Of a stretch of DNA of 64,000 nt, positions 26,756 to 35,136 are shown piece after piece; within the stretch, counting starts at the first letter, position 1; each line of letters starts with the position of its first letter. The notes under the pieces were generated by a model that had not been told where the DNA came from, ran no database searches, and saw only the letters and a list, made by a program, of their open reading frames with translations. The DNA is taken from NCBI GenBank assembly GCA_963728965.1, contig CAVSMH010000006.1:1116001-1180000 (forward strand). Reading direction: 5' to 3'. Source of the DNA: DASQZT01 sp963728965. Lineage in GTDB: Bacteria; Acidobacteriota; Terriglobia; Bryobacterales; Bryobacteraceae. The position numbers and the translations under genes are program-made.

Positions 26756-27970
26756 ATGCAGTCTCGCCGTAATTTCATCGGCAAAGTGGCCGGTGGTCTT
26801 GCCGGCACGTTGGCGGGGTCCAATGTGCTGGGCGCCAACGATCGTATTCGCATCGGCATCATCGGGCCGGGTGCCCGCGGCAGCGAAATCCTGCGCGAAG
26901 CGCTGAGCTGCGCCAACGTGGAGTGCGGCGGTGCCGCGGACATTTACACCCGCCGCCTGGAAGAGGTGAAGGCGATCGCTCCCGACGCCAAGACCTACCT
27001 GGATTACCGCCACCTCCTGGACGACAGGAGCATCGACGCGGTGTTGATTGCCACGCCGCAGCACCTGCATGCGGAACATTTCGTCGCTTCGCTCGATGCG
27101 GGCAAGCATGTGTACCAGGAAAAGACCATGGCTTTCACCGTGGCGCACGCCAAAAAGATGCGCGCGGCGATGCAGAAGGCGGCGCCCGGCCGTGCCGTAC
27201 AGGTGGGCCACCAGTGGACCTCCTACGGCCACGTGCCCGACGCCAACAGCTTCCTGAAGCCTGAACTGATGGGTAAGATTACCTCGATCGAGGCCCACAT
27301 GTACCGCAACACGCCGCATCACAAACCGCAGTGGGCACGGGTGGTCTATCCGGACATGACCGCCGAAAACATCGTCTGGCAGTCGTTCCTGGGCGAGGCT
27401 CCGCAGCGGCCCTTCGATGCCAATCGCTACATCAACTGGCGTTTCTTCTGGGACTACTCGGGCGGCAACGTGTACGAGAACATGTGCCACCAACTGGCCT
27501 TCTGGTACAAGGTGCTCGGGCTCAAGATTCCGCGGGAAGTCACCATGACCGGCGGGCTGTACCTCTGGAAAGACGGCCGCGAAGTTCCGGACACCATGAA
27601 CGCGGCCATGGTGCACGACGACGAGCAGATGATGTTCAACTGGACCTCCGGCTTCGGCAACGACGAACTCAACGTCACCGAAACCGTGCTCGGCGACAAC
27701 GGCAGCATCTTTCACACGCCGCAGACCATCCGCTACCTGCCGCAAAAGGTGACGCGCGGCAAGGATGCGAACGAGCTGGCGGGCACGACTCGCAACGAGC
27801 GCGCGGCGCACATGCAAAATTTCCTGGATTGCGTTCGCGAGCCTTCCCGCCGGCCCAACTGCCCGTTCGAACTCGGCTTCCGCGTGGCCATTGCCTGCCG
27901 CATGGCGGTGGAGAGCTATCGCCAGAGGCGCACCGTACGCTGGGACGCGGACCGGGAAGAGATCGTCTAA
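26756..27970 (+). CDS. Gfo/Idh/MocA-family oxidoreductase with a Tat signal
   Basis: 404 residues. The N-terminus MQSRRNFIGKVAGGLAGTLAG has the twin-arginine motif of a Tat signal. The NAD(P)-binding fold follows with IGIIGPGARG (about 33-42), the family's EK-type segment (AGKHVYQEKTMAF) and the C-terminal beta-sheet domain with NVYENMCHQLAFW, where the family's catalytic His lies. Exported members with this layout are common in Acidobacteriota and Planctomycetota and act on sugars or inositol derivatives; the substrate is not known here. AAGGAG lies about 12 bases before ATG. The acyl-CoA dehydrogenase gene begins 4 bases after its stop. Confidence 0.88.
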   Translation: MQSRRNFIGKVAGGLAGTLAGSNVLGANDRIRIGIIGPGARGSEILREALSCANVECGGAADIYTRRLEEVKAIAPDAKTYLDYRHLLDDRSIDAVLIATPQHLHAEHFVASLDAGKHVYQEKTMAFTVAHAKKMRAAMQKAAPGRAVQVGHQWTSYGHVPDANSFLKPELMGKITSIEAHMYRNTPHHKPQWARVVYPDMTAENIVWQSFLGEAPQRPFDANRYINWRFFWDYSGGNVYENMCHQLAFWYKVLGLKIPREVTMTGGLYLWKDGREVPDTMNAAMVHDDEQMMFNWTSGFGNDELNVTETVLGDNGSIFHTPQTIRYLPQKVTRGKDANELAGTTRNERAAHMQNFLDCVREPSRRPNCPFELGFRVAIACRMAVESYRQRRTVRWDADREEIV

Positions 27971-27974
27971 GGCC

Positions 27975-29117
27975 GTGGACTTCGAGTACACGCCGGAACA
28001 GATTCAGCTGCGCAAGGCCGTCCGCGAATTCGCCGAGGCGGAAATCGCGCCGCACGTCATGGAGTGGGACGAGGGGCAGATCTTCCCGCTGGACGTCATT
28101 CGAAAGCTGGGCCAACTCGGGTACATGGGCTCCGTGTTTCCCGAAGAACTGGGCGGCGCCGGGCTGGGCTACATCGAATACTCGATCATCATCGAAGAGC
28201 TCTCGAGGGTGGACGGATCGGTGGGAATCATCGTGGCGGCGCACACGTCGCTGTGCTCGAATCACATCTACAAGTCGGGCGGCGACGAGCAGCGGCGTCA
28301 CTATCTTCCCAAACTGGCTTCGGGGGAATGGATCGGCTGCTGGTCTCTGACCGAACCCGAAGCGGGTTCGGATGCCGCGGGCACCCGCACCAGCGCGGCG
28401 ATGGATCGCGGCGAGTGGGTCCTGAACGGCGCCAAGACCTTCACCACGAACGCGCACTACGCCGATGTCTGCGTGGCCATGGCAGTGACCGACCGCGCCG
28501 CCGCGCAGCACGGCATCTCGGCCTTCATCGTCGAAAGGGAAACTCCCGGGTTCCGGCTGGGTAAGAAAGAGAACAAGTTGGGCCTTCGCGCCAGCGCCAC
28601 CGGCGAGGTCATCTTCGAGTCCTGCCGCCTCGGTCCCTGCCAGTTGCTCGGCAAACTGAACGAGGGATTTGTGGACAGCCTCAAGGTGCTCGACGGCGGC
28701 CGCATCTCCATCGCGGCGCTCTCTATCGGCATGGCGCAAGGAGCCTACGACGCCGCCCTGCGTTATTCCAAACTGCGCAAACAGTTCGGGCGGCCGATTT
28801 CGGAGTTCCAGGCGATCCAGCACAAGCTGGTGGATATGGCGGTGGATCTGGATGCCGCGCGCCTGCTGAACTACCGCGCCGGATGGATGCTCGATCACGG
28901 CATGCGCGTGACGCGCGAATCGGCCATGGCGAAGCTGTTCGCCTCCGAGGCGGCGGTGCGGATTGCCAATGAGGCGGTACAGATCCACGGCGGATACGGC
29001 TTTATCAAGGACTACCCCGTCGAGAAGTTTTACCGCGACGTCAAGCTCTGCACCATCGGGGAGGGCACCAGCGAGATCCAGCGCCTGGTGATTGCGCGGC
29101 AACTCCTGAAAAGCTGA
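27975..29117 (+). CDS. Acyl-CoA dehydrogenase (short/branched-chain type)
   Basis: 380 residues, the standard length. FAD- and substrate-binding segments are clear: ELGGAGLGYIEYSIIIEELSR, WSLTEPEAGSDA, GAKTFTTNA, the ETF-facing LGLRASATGEVIFE, and GGYGFIKDYPVEKFYRD. The catalytic Glu is in IGEGTSEIQR near 366. The enzyme introduces a 2,3-double bond into acyl-CoA and passes electrons to ETF. GTG 27975 is the start, as the protein then begins at the usual DFEYTPEQ. Its TGA overlaps the next ATG (TGATG). Pairing with MeaB-epimerase suggests branched-chain amino-acid or odd-chain acid breakdown (inference). Confidence 0.93.
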   Translation: MDFEYTPEQIQLRKAVREFAEAEIAPHVMEWDEGQIFPLDVIRKLGQLGYMGSVFPEELGGAGLGYIEYSIIIEELSRVDGSVGIIVAAHTSLCSNHIYKSGGDEQRRHYLPKLASGEWIGCWSLTEPEAGSDAAGTRTSAAMDRGEWVLNGAKTFTTNAHYADVCVAMAVTDRAAAQHGISAFIVERETPGFRLGKKENKLGLRASATGEVIFESCRLGPCQLLGKLNEGFVDSLKVLDGGRISIAALSIGMAQGAYDAALRYSKLRKQFGRPISEFQAIQHKLVDMAVDLDAARLLNYRAGWMLDHGMRVTRESAMAKLFASEAAVRIANEAVQIHGGYGFIKDYPVEKFYRDVKLCTIGEGTSEIQRLVIARQLLKS

Positions 29118-30274
29118 TGACCGAATGGGCATCAAAAATCCGCGAGGGTGACGCGCGCGCGCTGGCACGGGCCGCCACAGCGGTAGAGAATCGAGAACCG
29201 CGCTCGCAGGAGCTCCTCGCCGAACTGGCACCGTTCCGCGGCCGCGCGCGGGTGGTGGGCATCACGGGGCCGCCGGGCGCCGGCAAGAGCACTCTGGTGG
29301 ACGCACTGGTGGCCGCGTTGCGGCGGGGAGGGAAGACGGTCGCCATTCTGGCGGTGGACCCCAGCAGCCGCCGGACCGGCGGCGCCGTCCTGGGCGACCG
29401 GATCCGCATGCAGCAGCATCACGACGACCCCGGCGTTTTCATACGCTCGATGGCTACTCGCGGCACCACGGGCGGACTGGCGCGCGCGACCGCCGATCTG
29501 GTGCAGCTCATGGATGCGGCCGGCAAGGACTATGTGCTGATCGAGACGGTCGGCGTGGGGCAGGACGAGGTGGATATTGCGGGGTTAGCCCAGATGACGG
29601 TGGTCGTGGTGGTGCCGGGGATGGGCGACGACGTGCAGGCGATCAAGGCCGGACTGATGGAAATCGCCGACCTGTTCGTGATCAACAAAGCGGACCAGGC
29701 GGGCGCCGACCGTGTGGAGCACGAGTTGCAAGGAATGCTCGGCTTGGCCAACGGCCCCAGGCCCCCGATTCTGCGCACCGTGGCCACCGAAGGCAAGGGC
29801 GTCGATGAATTGTCGGAACGGCTCAACGCCGCATTCGCGAGCGGTGAGATTCGCTCCGTCGCCGGGCGGGCTCCCGGGGTGACCATCGACCATCTCGGTG
29901 TGGCGGTCGGCAACCTGGACGCGGCGCTGGCGTTCTATGAAACGCTGGGCCTGGCGGTCGCGCATCGCGAAACCGTCGCCTCGGAAAGAGTGAACGTGGC
30001 CATGCTGCCGGCGGGAGATTCGCGGATTGAACTGCTCGAACCCACGAATGCGGATTCGCCAGTGGCGCGATTTCTCGAAAAACGGGGCGCGGGTCTGCAT
30101 CACGTAGCGCTTCGCGTGCCCGACCTCGCAGCCGCGGCCGGCCGTCTCCGCGCCGCGGGAGCCCGTCTGTTGAACGAACCGCGCCCCGGCGCCGGCGGTC
30201 ATCTCTACGTGTTTGTGCATCCCGCCTCTACCGGAGGCGTACTATTGGAACTTATTCAGGAGAGCGAGCGTTGA
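29117..30274 (+). CDS. Fusion of MeaB/ArgK-type GTPase and methylmalonyl-CoA epimerase
   Basis: 385 residues in two parts. Residues 1-250 are a MeaB G3E GTPase: GPPGAGKST P-loop (about 51-59), AVDPSSRRTGGAVLGDR, the ETVGVGQDEVD switch and NKADQ. This enzyme protects and reloads the B12-dependent methylmalonyl-CoA mutase. Residues about 256-385 are a glyoxalase-fold epimerase: IDHLGVAVGNLDAALAFYETLG, RIELLEPT and GLHHVALRVPD, with candidate metal ligands His and Glu at the usual places. The epimerase interconverts the two methylmalonyl-CoA epimers. The two are normally separate neighbouring genes. No frameshift or stop lies between the domains. No mutase gene is in the window. Start and stop overlap both neighbours. 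Confidence 0.92.
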   Translation: MTEWASKIREGDARALARAATAVENREPRSQELLAELAPFRGRARVVGITGPPGAGKSTLVDALVAALRRGGKTVAILAVDPSSRRTGGAVLGDRIRMQQHHDDPGVFIRSMATRGTTGGLARATADLVQLMDAAGKDYVLIETVGVGQDEVDIAGLAQMTVVVVVPGMGDDVQAIKAGLMEIADLFVINKADQAGADRVEHELQGMLGLANGPRPPILRTVATEGKGVDELSERLNAAFASGEIRSVAGRAPGVTIDHLGVAVGNLDAALAFYETLGLAVAHRETVASERVNVAMLPAGDSRIELLEPTNADSPVARFLEKRGAGLHHVALRVPDLAAAAGRLRAAGARLLNEPRPGAGGHLYVFVHPASTGGVLLELIQESER

Positions 30275-31131
30275 AAGCGGAGATCGGCATTATTGGCGGG
30301 AGCGGGCTCTATTCCATGCCCGGTTTTGAAGCGCAAGAGACGTCCACCATCGAAACGCCGTTCGGCTTTCCCTCGGACAACTACGTGCTCGGCACGCTGT
30401 GCGGGCGGCGCGTGGCGTTTCTCTCGCGTCACGGCCAGGGTCACCGCATCTCGCCCTCGGAGCTGAACTTCCGCGCCAACATCTACGGCATGAAGCGGCT
30501 GGGTGTGGAGCGCATTATCTCACTCAGCGCGGTCGGTTCGCTCAAGGAGGAGCACCGCCCGCTCGATTTCGTGATACCGGACCAGTTCTTCGACCGCACG
30601 CGTGGCCGCATTTCAACCTTTTTCGGCGACGGCCTGGTAGCCCATATCAGCTTTTCCGACCCGGTGTGCGCGGACCTGACCTCGGTGGTCGCCGATGCTT
30701 GTGGGAGGGTGGGAGTCACGGTCAAGAAGGGCGGCACGTACTTGTGCATGGAAGGGCCGGCCTTCTCCACGAAGGCGGAATCCAACGTGTACCGAAGCTG
30801 GGGGATGGACGTGATCGGTATGACCAACCTCCAGGAGGCGAAGCTGGCCCGCGAAGCGGAAATCTGCTACGCCACGGTGGCCATGGTGACCGATTACGAT
30901 TGCTGGCACCCGCAGCACGATGCCGTCACCGTGAACGACATCATCGCCGTGCTCACCCGGAATGCGGAGAACGCCTGCAAGGTGGTGGCGGCGGCGGTGG
31001 CCGCGATGCCGGCGGGCCGCGGCTGCAAGTGCGGATCGGCCCTCGCGCATGCCATCATGACGGACCGCAAGGCGGTGCCGGAGGCCACCCGGCAAAAACT
31101 GGGGATTCTGATTGAGAAGTACTTCGTGTAA
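30271..31131 (+). CDS. mtnP: S-methyl-5'-thioadenosine phosphorylase
   Basis: 286 residues. Family marks: IGIIGGSGLY at the N-terminus, the phosphate-site SRHGQGH, LNFRANIYGMKRLGV, SAVGSLKEE, the purine-nucleoside MEGPAFSTKAES, and MTNLQEAKLAREAEICYA then TDYDCWH. It cleaves MTA with phosphate to adenine and methylthioribose-1-phosphate, feeding methionine salvage. The motif usually read as NxPEAKLAREA has Gln for Pro, a small oddity. The start is TTG 30271, which overlaps the fusion gene's TGA, so expression is coupled. Confidence 0.9.
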   Translation: MKAEIGIIGGSGLYSMPGFEAQETSTIETPFGFPSDNYVLGTLCGRRVAFLSRHGQGHRISPSELNFRANIYGMKRLGVERIISLSAVGSLKEEHRPLDFVIPDQFFDRTRGRISTFFGDGLVAHISFSDPVCADLTSVVADACGRVGVTVKKGGTYLCMEGPAFSTKAESNVYRSWGMDVIGMTNLQEAKLAREAEICYATVAMVTDYDCWHPQHDAVTVNDIIAVLTRNAENACKVVAAAVAAMPAGRGCKCGSALAHAIMTDRKAVPEATRQKLGILIEKYFV

Positions 31132-32290
31132 AGACATCGCCCGCGAACTGCTGGAGTCCTGTCTCGACGGCAATCCCCCCAGGGAATTGCCGCGCGCGCT
31201 GATCGCGGACGCGTGCGGCCACTCTCTTTTCGGAACGTGGGTGGAGGGGCTGGCGGACCGCTTCGAACCCGGTTTGTGCGACATCTATGCGCGGCTCTTC
31301 TCGCAAGCCGTCGCCCACGTGAACGGAAAGTGGGATCCGTCCTCGCTGGTGGCGCGCTACAACCGCGTGCGCCGTCCGCGTCCGATCACCGGCAAGCCGC
31401 ATCGAATCATCGTGCTCTCGCGGGTTACGCTGGGTGCCGAGGTGGCCATCACCAGCGTGCTGCTCGCCGCGGCCAAACGCCGGTTCCCGCACGCGGAGAT
31501 CGTTCTGGCCGGGCCGCGCAAAAATTATGAACTGTTCGCCGCCGACCGCCATCTGCACCATGCGCCGGTGGAGTACCGGCGCGGCAGTTTGCGGGAGAGA
31601 CTGGCCGTCTGGAGTGAACTGGAGGCCATGGTGGCGGCTCCGGATTGTGTGGTGATCGACCCGGACTCGCGGCTGACGCAGCTCGGCCTGTTGCCAGTGT
31701 GTCCCGAAGAACGCTATCACCTGTTCGAGAGCCGCGCCTACGGGGGCGACAGCGAGCGAGCCCTTCCGGAACTGGCCGCGGCGTGGGCCGCCGACACGTT
31801 CGGCATCTCCGGCGCCAAACCCTACGTTGCCCTGGGACCGCCGCCGAAACATCCGCCGTATATCGCGCTGAGCCTGGGGGTCGGCGACAACCCCAACAAA
31901 CGGATTCCCGATCCGTTCGAACAGGAGCTGCTGGCCCTGCTCGGAGAATCGGGCACCGCGCTATGCATCGACAGCGGCGCCGGCGGAGAGGAAGCGGACC
32001 GCGCGCGCCGCGCGGTGGAGCAATCCGGAGTGCGCGCTTCCCTGTGGCAGGGATCGTTCGCCGGTTTTGCCTCCGTCATCGCGGGCAGCCGGCTGTATGT
32101 TGGTTATGATTCGGCCGGCCAGCACGTCGCGGCCGCCTGCGGTGTGCCGCTGATCAGCGTCTTCGCCGGCTTTCCGGTTCCTCGCATGTTTCACCGCTGG
32201 CGCCCCGCCGGCGAGCGGTGCCAAGTCCTGCGCGTGGACCGCAGCGATCCTCACGAAGTCCTCGAACGCGTGCGGCAGGCTCTGGACTGA
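31112..32290 (+). CDS. Glycosyltransferase family 9-like protein
   Basis: 392 residues. The two-Rossmann pattern of GT-B enzymes is visible: an N-terminal part with RIIVLSRVTLGAEVAITSVLLAAAKRRFPHAEIVLAGP, and a C-terminal part with YIALSLGVGDNPNKRIPDPFEQEL, ASVIAGSRLYVGYDSAGQHVAAACGVPLISVFAG. That last segment is the typical nucleotide-sugar-side motif of heptosyltransferase-like (GT9) proteins. No signal peptide is seen. TTG 31112 overlaps mtnP by 20 bases; a later start is possible. The acceptor is unknown; lipopolysaccharide or other envelope glycans are usual. Confidence 0.7.
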   Translation: MRSTSCKDIARELLESCLDGNPPRELPRALIADACGHSLFGTWVEGLADRFEPGLCDIYARLFSQAVAHVNGKWDPSSLVARYNRVRRPRPITGKPHRIIVLSRVTLGAEVAITSVLLAAAKRRFPHAEIVLAGPRKNYELFAADRHLHHAPVEYRRGSLRERLAVWSELEAMVAAPDCVVIDPDSRLTQLGLLPVCPEERYHLFESRAYGGDSERALPELAAAWAADTFGISGAKPYVALGPPPKHPPYIALSLGVGDNPNKRIPDPFEQELLALLGESGTALCIDSGAGGEEADRARRAVEQSGVRASLWQGSFAGFASVIAGSRLYVGYDSAGQHVAAACGVPLISVFAGFPVPRMFHRWRPAGERCQVLRVDRSDPHEVLERVRQALD

Positions 32291-32332
32291 GGCCGCCGGG
32301 CGCGGTATTGTGTTAATCACCATGGCTAGCGC

Positions 32333-32428
32333 ATTTTCCGGAACGCGCTCCTCGAGGGTCTCGGGAAGCACAGAACCGCGAACGGGCAAGCAGCAGAGGC
32401 CGGAAGGGTGTCTTGGATTTTCCGGAAC
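32333..32428 (+). repeat. Two copies of ATTTTCCGGAAC upstream of the CsgG-like gene
   Basis: Identical 12-base copies lie at 32333-32344 and 32417-32428, each with the palindrome TTCCGGAA. They are 84 bases apart, about eight helical turns, in the 215-base gap before the CsgG-like gene. Position suggests a paired operator, but no regulator is known. Confidence 0.4.
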
Positions 32429-32458
32429 ATGTACTAGTACGGCTGCGCGCGGAATCGT

Positions 32459-32486
32459 TTGACTGTAACCTCGCGCCGAAAATAGT
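32459..32486 (+). promoter_or_regulatory. Possible promoter of the CsgG-kinase-sirtuin operon
   Basis: TTGACT (32459-32464), a 16-base spacer and AATAGT (32481-32486). The match is fair at -35 and weak at -10; the predicted start would leave a leader of about 13 bases including GGAGGAG. Confidence 0.3.
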
Positions 32487-32505
32487 GTGGTTGGAGGAGC
32501 ATCGA

Positions 32506-33480
32506 ATGCTACGGGCACGGGTTGTTGTACTACTTCTGGCGGCACTCACCTTTGCCAGCGCCCAAAACAAAAAGCGAGTGGCCGTGATGAACTTCGATTA
32601 TGCGACGGTCAGGACCACGGTCTCGGCCCTGTTCGGAACTAACCAGGACGTAGGCAAAGGCATCGCCGATATGCTGGTGGACCGCCTGGTCACCGACGGC
32701 GTGTACTCGGTGATCGAGCGGAAGGAACTGGACAAGATCCTGGCCGAGCAGAATTTCGCCAACAGCGATCGCGCCGATGCGGCCACCGCCGCCAAGATCG
32801 GACGCGTTCTGGGCGTGGATGCGATCATTATCGGCAGCATCACGCAGTTCGGCCGGGACGATAAGAAGAACGATATCGGCGGCGGCGCGGTCTCGCGCGG
32901 GCTGGGCCGATTCGGTATCGGGGGCGTCCAGCGCACCAAGGCCACGGCGGTCGTCCAGATCACCGGCCGCATGATCGATACCTCGACCGCCGAGATTCTG
33001 GCGAGCGCCGCCGGACACGGCGAAGAAACGCGCTCGGGCACGGGCATTCTCGGAACCGGCGGGAGTAACGCCGCACTCGCTGCCGGGGCACTCGACATGC
33101 GTAGCAAGAATTTCGGAGAGACTATTCTGGGCGTCGCGGTCAACAATGCCGTGACCGAGGTGGCGCACAGCCTCGAACAGAAAGCGTCGTCTCTGCCGAC
33201 GGTGGTCGTGACCATCGATGGCCTCGTGGCCGACGTCTCGCCCGACGGCACGCTGATCGTCAACGTAGGGTCCAAAGCGGGCGTCAAGGTGGGTGACAAG
33301 CTTCAGGTGAAACGGGTGGGTCGCGAGATCCGCGACCCGGCCACCGGCAAGGTGATCCGCCGCGTAGAAGACCTGCTTGGGACGATGACCGTCACCGACG
33401 TGGATGCGCAATCGGCGGTCGGCAAGTTCACCGGAACCACGACCCCCAAGGTGGGCGATGCCGTGGTCAATGCCAAGTAG
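32506..33480 (+). CDS. CsgG-family exported protein
   Basis: 324 residues. A signal peptide (MLRARVVVLLLAALTFASAQ) with no lipobox Cys is followed by the CsgG fold: KKRVAVMNFDYA, GKGIADMLVDRLV, YSVIERKELDKILAEQ and KIGRVLGVDAIIIGSITQFG. The C-terminal part (about 240-324) adds a beta domain with VDVxPDGTLIVNVGSKAGVKVGDKL-like sequence, often read as resistance or binding module. True curli CsgG is an outer-membrane lipoprotein pore; the missing Cys means that this one is probably periplasmic or differently attached. GGAGGAG precedes ATG 32506. The kinase gene starts 9 bases after its stop. Confidence 0.85.
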   Translation: MLRARVVVLLLAALTFASAQNKKRVAVMNFDYATVRTTVSALFGTNQDVGKGIADMLVDRLVTDGVYSVIERKELDKILAEQNFANSDRADAATAAKIGRVLGVDAIIIGSITQFGRDDKKNDIGGGAVSRGLGRFGIGGVQRTKATAVVQITGRMIDTSTAEILASAAGHGEETRSGTGILGTGGSNAALAAGALDMRSKNFGETILGVAVNNAVTEVAHSLEQKASSLPTVVVTIDGLVADVSPDGTLIVNVGSKAGVKVGDKLQVKRVGREIRDPATGKVIRRVEDLLGTMTVTDVDAQSAVGKFTGTTTPKVGDAVVNAK

Positions 33481-33489
33481 GATGCGGCG

Positions 33490-35127
33490 ATGAATCTCGA
33501 AGTGGGTTCCACCATCGGCGACTACCAGGTGATCGATATCCTGGGCGCTGGCGGGATGGGCAAGGTCTACAAGGTTCGCAACGTCATCTCCGATCGCGTT
33601 GAGGCCATGAAGGTGCTCCTGCCGGACCTGGCGCAAAGCGCCGATCTGGCCGACCGCTTCCTGCGTGAAATCAAGGTTCAGGCCAGCCTGGAGCATCCCA
33701 ATATCGCCGCGCTGCACACCGCCGTCCGCGTGGAGAACCAGCTTCTGATGCTGATGGAGTTCGTCGAGGGCATCACGCTGGAACAGCACTTGAATACCGG
33801 TCCCCTGGCGCCCGCGGAGGCCGTGGAATATGTGCGGCAGGTTCTGGCGGCGCTCGAATACGCCCATGCCCGCGGCGTCGTTCATCGCGACATCAAGCCC
33901 GCCAATATGATGCTGACGGCCGGAGGCGTGGTGAAGTTGATGGACTTCGGCATCGCCAAATCGACCACTGACCGGCGGCTCACCATGACCGGCACCACCA
34001 TCGGATCTCTCTATTACATGTCTCCCGAGCAGATTCGCGGCGAGGTCGCACTGGACGGGCGCGCGGACCTCTATTCGGTGGGTGTGTCGCTGTACGAGAT
34101 GGTGACCGGGAAGCACCCGTTCGACGGAGACAGCCAGTTCGCGATCATGTCCGCGCACCTGGAAAAGGACCCGGTGCCGCCGATCCAGCTCGATCCCCGG
34201 TTGCCCGCGGCATTGAACGAAATCATCCTCATGTCCGTTGTCAAGGACCCGAACGGCCGTTTCCAGACGGCGGGGGCGTTCCGCAATGCGCTGGGCAGCG
34301 TGGCCGTTCCCGTACCGTCGTTGGCGCAGCCGGCGCCGACCGCCACAATGAAGCCGCCTGCGCAAGCCGCGGCGCTGGCGCCCGATGTCGCTGCCGTGGC
34401 TGTATCCGGGGCGGCGCCCGCACGCAGAAAGCGCAGCCTGTGGATGGCGCTGGGCGCGGTCGCGGCGGTTCTGGTAGTGGTGGGGGTGATTCAATTCGGC
34501 CCCCATAAGCGGGCGGACGCCGCGCCGCAGCCGAATTCCGTCCCGGCTGCGGTGGTGCCGCCGGATCCGGTGCCGCCCAGCCAGGCGCCTGCCACGGCGC
34601 CGTCTGCCGCACAAACTCCCGGCATCCAGCCACCCGCGAATGTACCGCGGCCGGCAGTATCGAAGCCCGAGCGTCCGTCGCCGCCGCGTCGGTCGGCTGC
34701 AGACCATCCACTCACCCAGATGCAACCGACCCAGACGCAAGCGACCCAGGCGCCGGTCGCGGCCCCGCAACAGACCTCGCCGCCGTCCGTCGCGACGCCG
34801 CAACAGACTTCGCCCACGGCTAACCAGGCGGCAACATCGGGGGCGCCTGTCCCTTCGCCGGCGCAGGTCGCCGAAGCCCGCGATCACTTCATGATGCTGA
34901 ATACGCGGGCCGCCGGAATCCGCAGCACGCTCCAATCGCTGGCACAGAAACAGGCTGCCGGCGGCCTCAACCTGAACGCCCGCTGGCAGGAGCCCGCGGA
35001 CCTCATGGACAATTTCATGGCGGCAGCGAATCAGGCACTGGCCAACGGCGATCTTACCGGTGCAAAGAGCTACATGGACAAGGCGGAGCGCCAGATCGAG
35101 CGACTGGAAAAGGGCCTGAACCGCTAA
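33490..35127 (+). CDS. Membrane-anchored Ser/Thr protein kinase (PknB type)
   Basis: 545 residues. The kinase domain is at about 10-270: GAGGMGKVYK loop, Lys in VEAMKVLLP, catalytic VVHRDIKPANMM, MDFGIAK and the APE-like SPEQI. A Pro/Ala linker follows, then one TM helix (about 318-338, LWMALGAVAAVLVVVGV). The outer part is a long Pro/Gln/Thr-rich segment with repeated 'QTSP' and a helical tail of about 90 residues. The exterior tail has no PASTA repeats, so its signal differs from that of classical PknB. It lies in an operon with the CsgG-like protein (9 bases before) and the sirtuin (9 bases after). Confidence 0.93.
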   Translation: MNLEVGSTIGDYQVIDILGAGGMGKVYKVRNVISDRVEAMKVLLPDLAQSADLADRFLREIKVQASLEHPNIAALHTAVRVENQLLMLMEFVEGITLEQHLNTGPLAPAEAVEYVRQVLAALEYAHARGVVHRDIKPANMMLTAGGVVKLMDFGIAKSTTDRRLTMTGTTIGSLYYMSPEQIRGEVALDGRADLYSVGVSLYEMVTGKHPFDGDSQFAIMSAHLEKDPVPPIQLDPRLPAALNEIILMSVVKDPNGRFQTAGAFRNALGSVAVPVPSLAQPAPTATMKPPAQAAALAPDVAAVAVSGAAPARRKRSLWMALGAVAAVLVVVGVIQFGPHKRADAAPQPNSVPAAVVPPDPVPPSQAPATAPSAAQTPGIQPPANVPRPAVSKPERPSPPRRSAADHPLTQMQPTQTQATQAPVAAPQQTSPPSVATPQQTSPTANQAATSGAPVPSPAQVAEARDHFMMLNTRAAGIRSTLQSLAQKQAAGGLNLNARWQEPADLMDNFMAAANQALANGDLTGAKSYMDKAERQIERLEKGLNR

Positions 35128-35136
35128 ACTGGAAAG

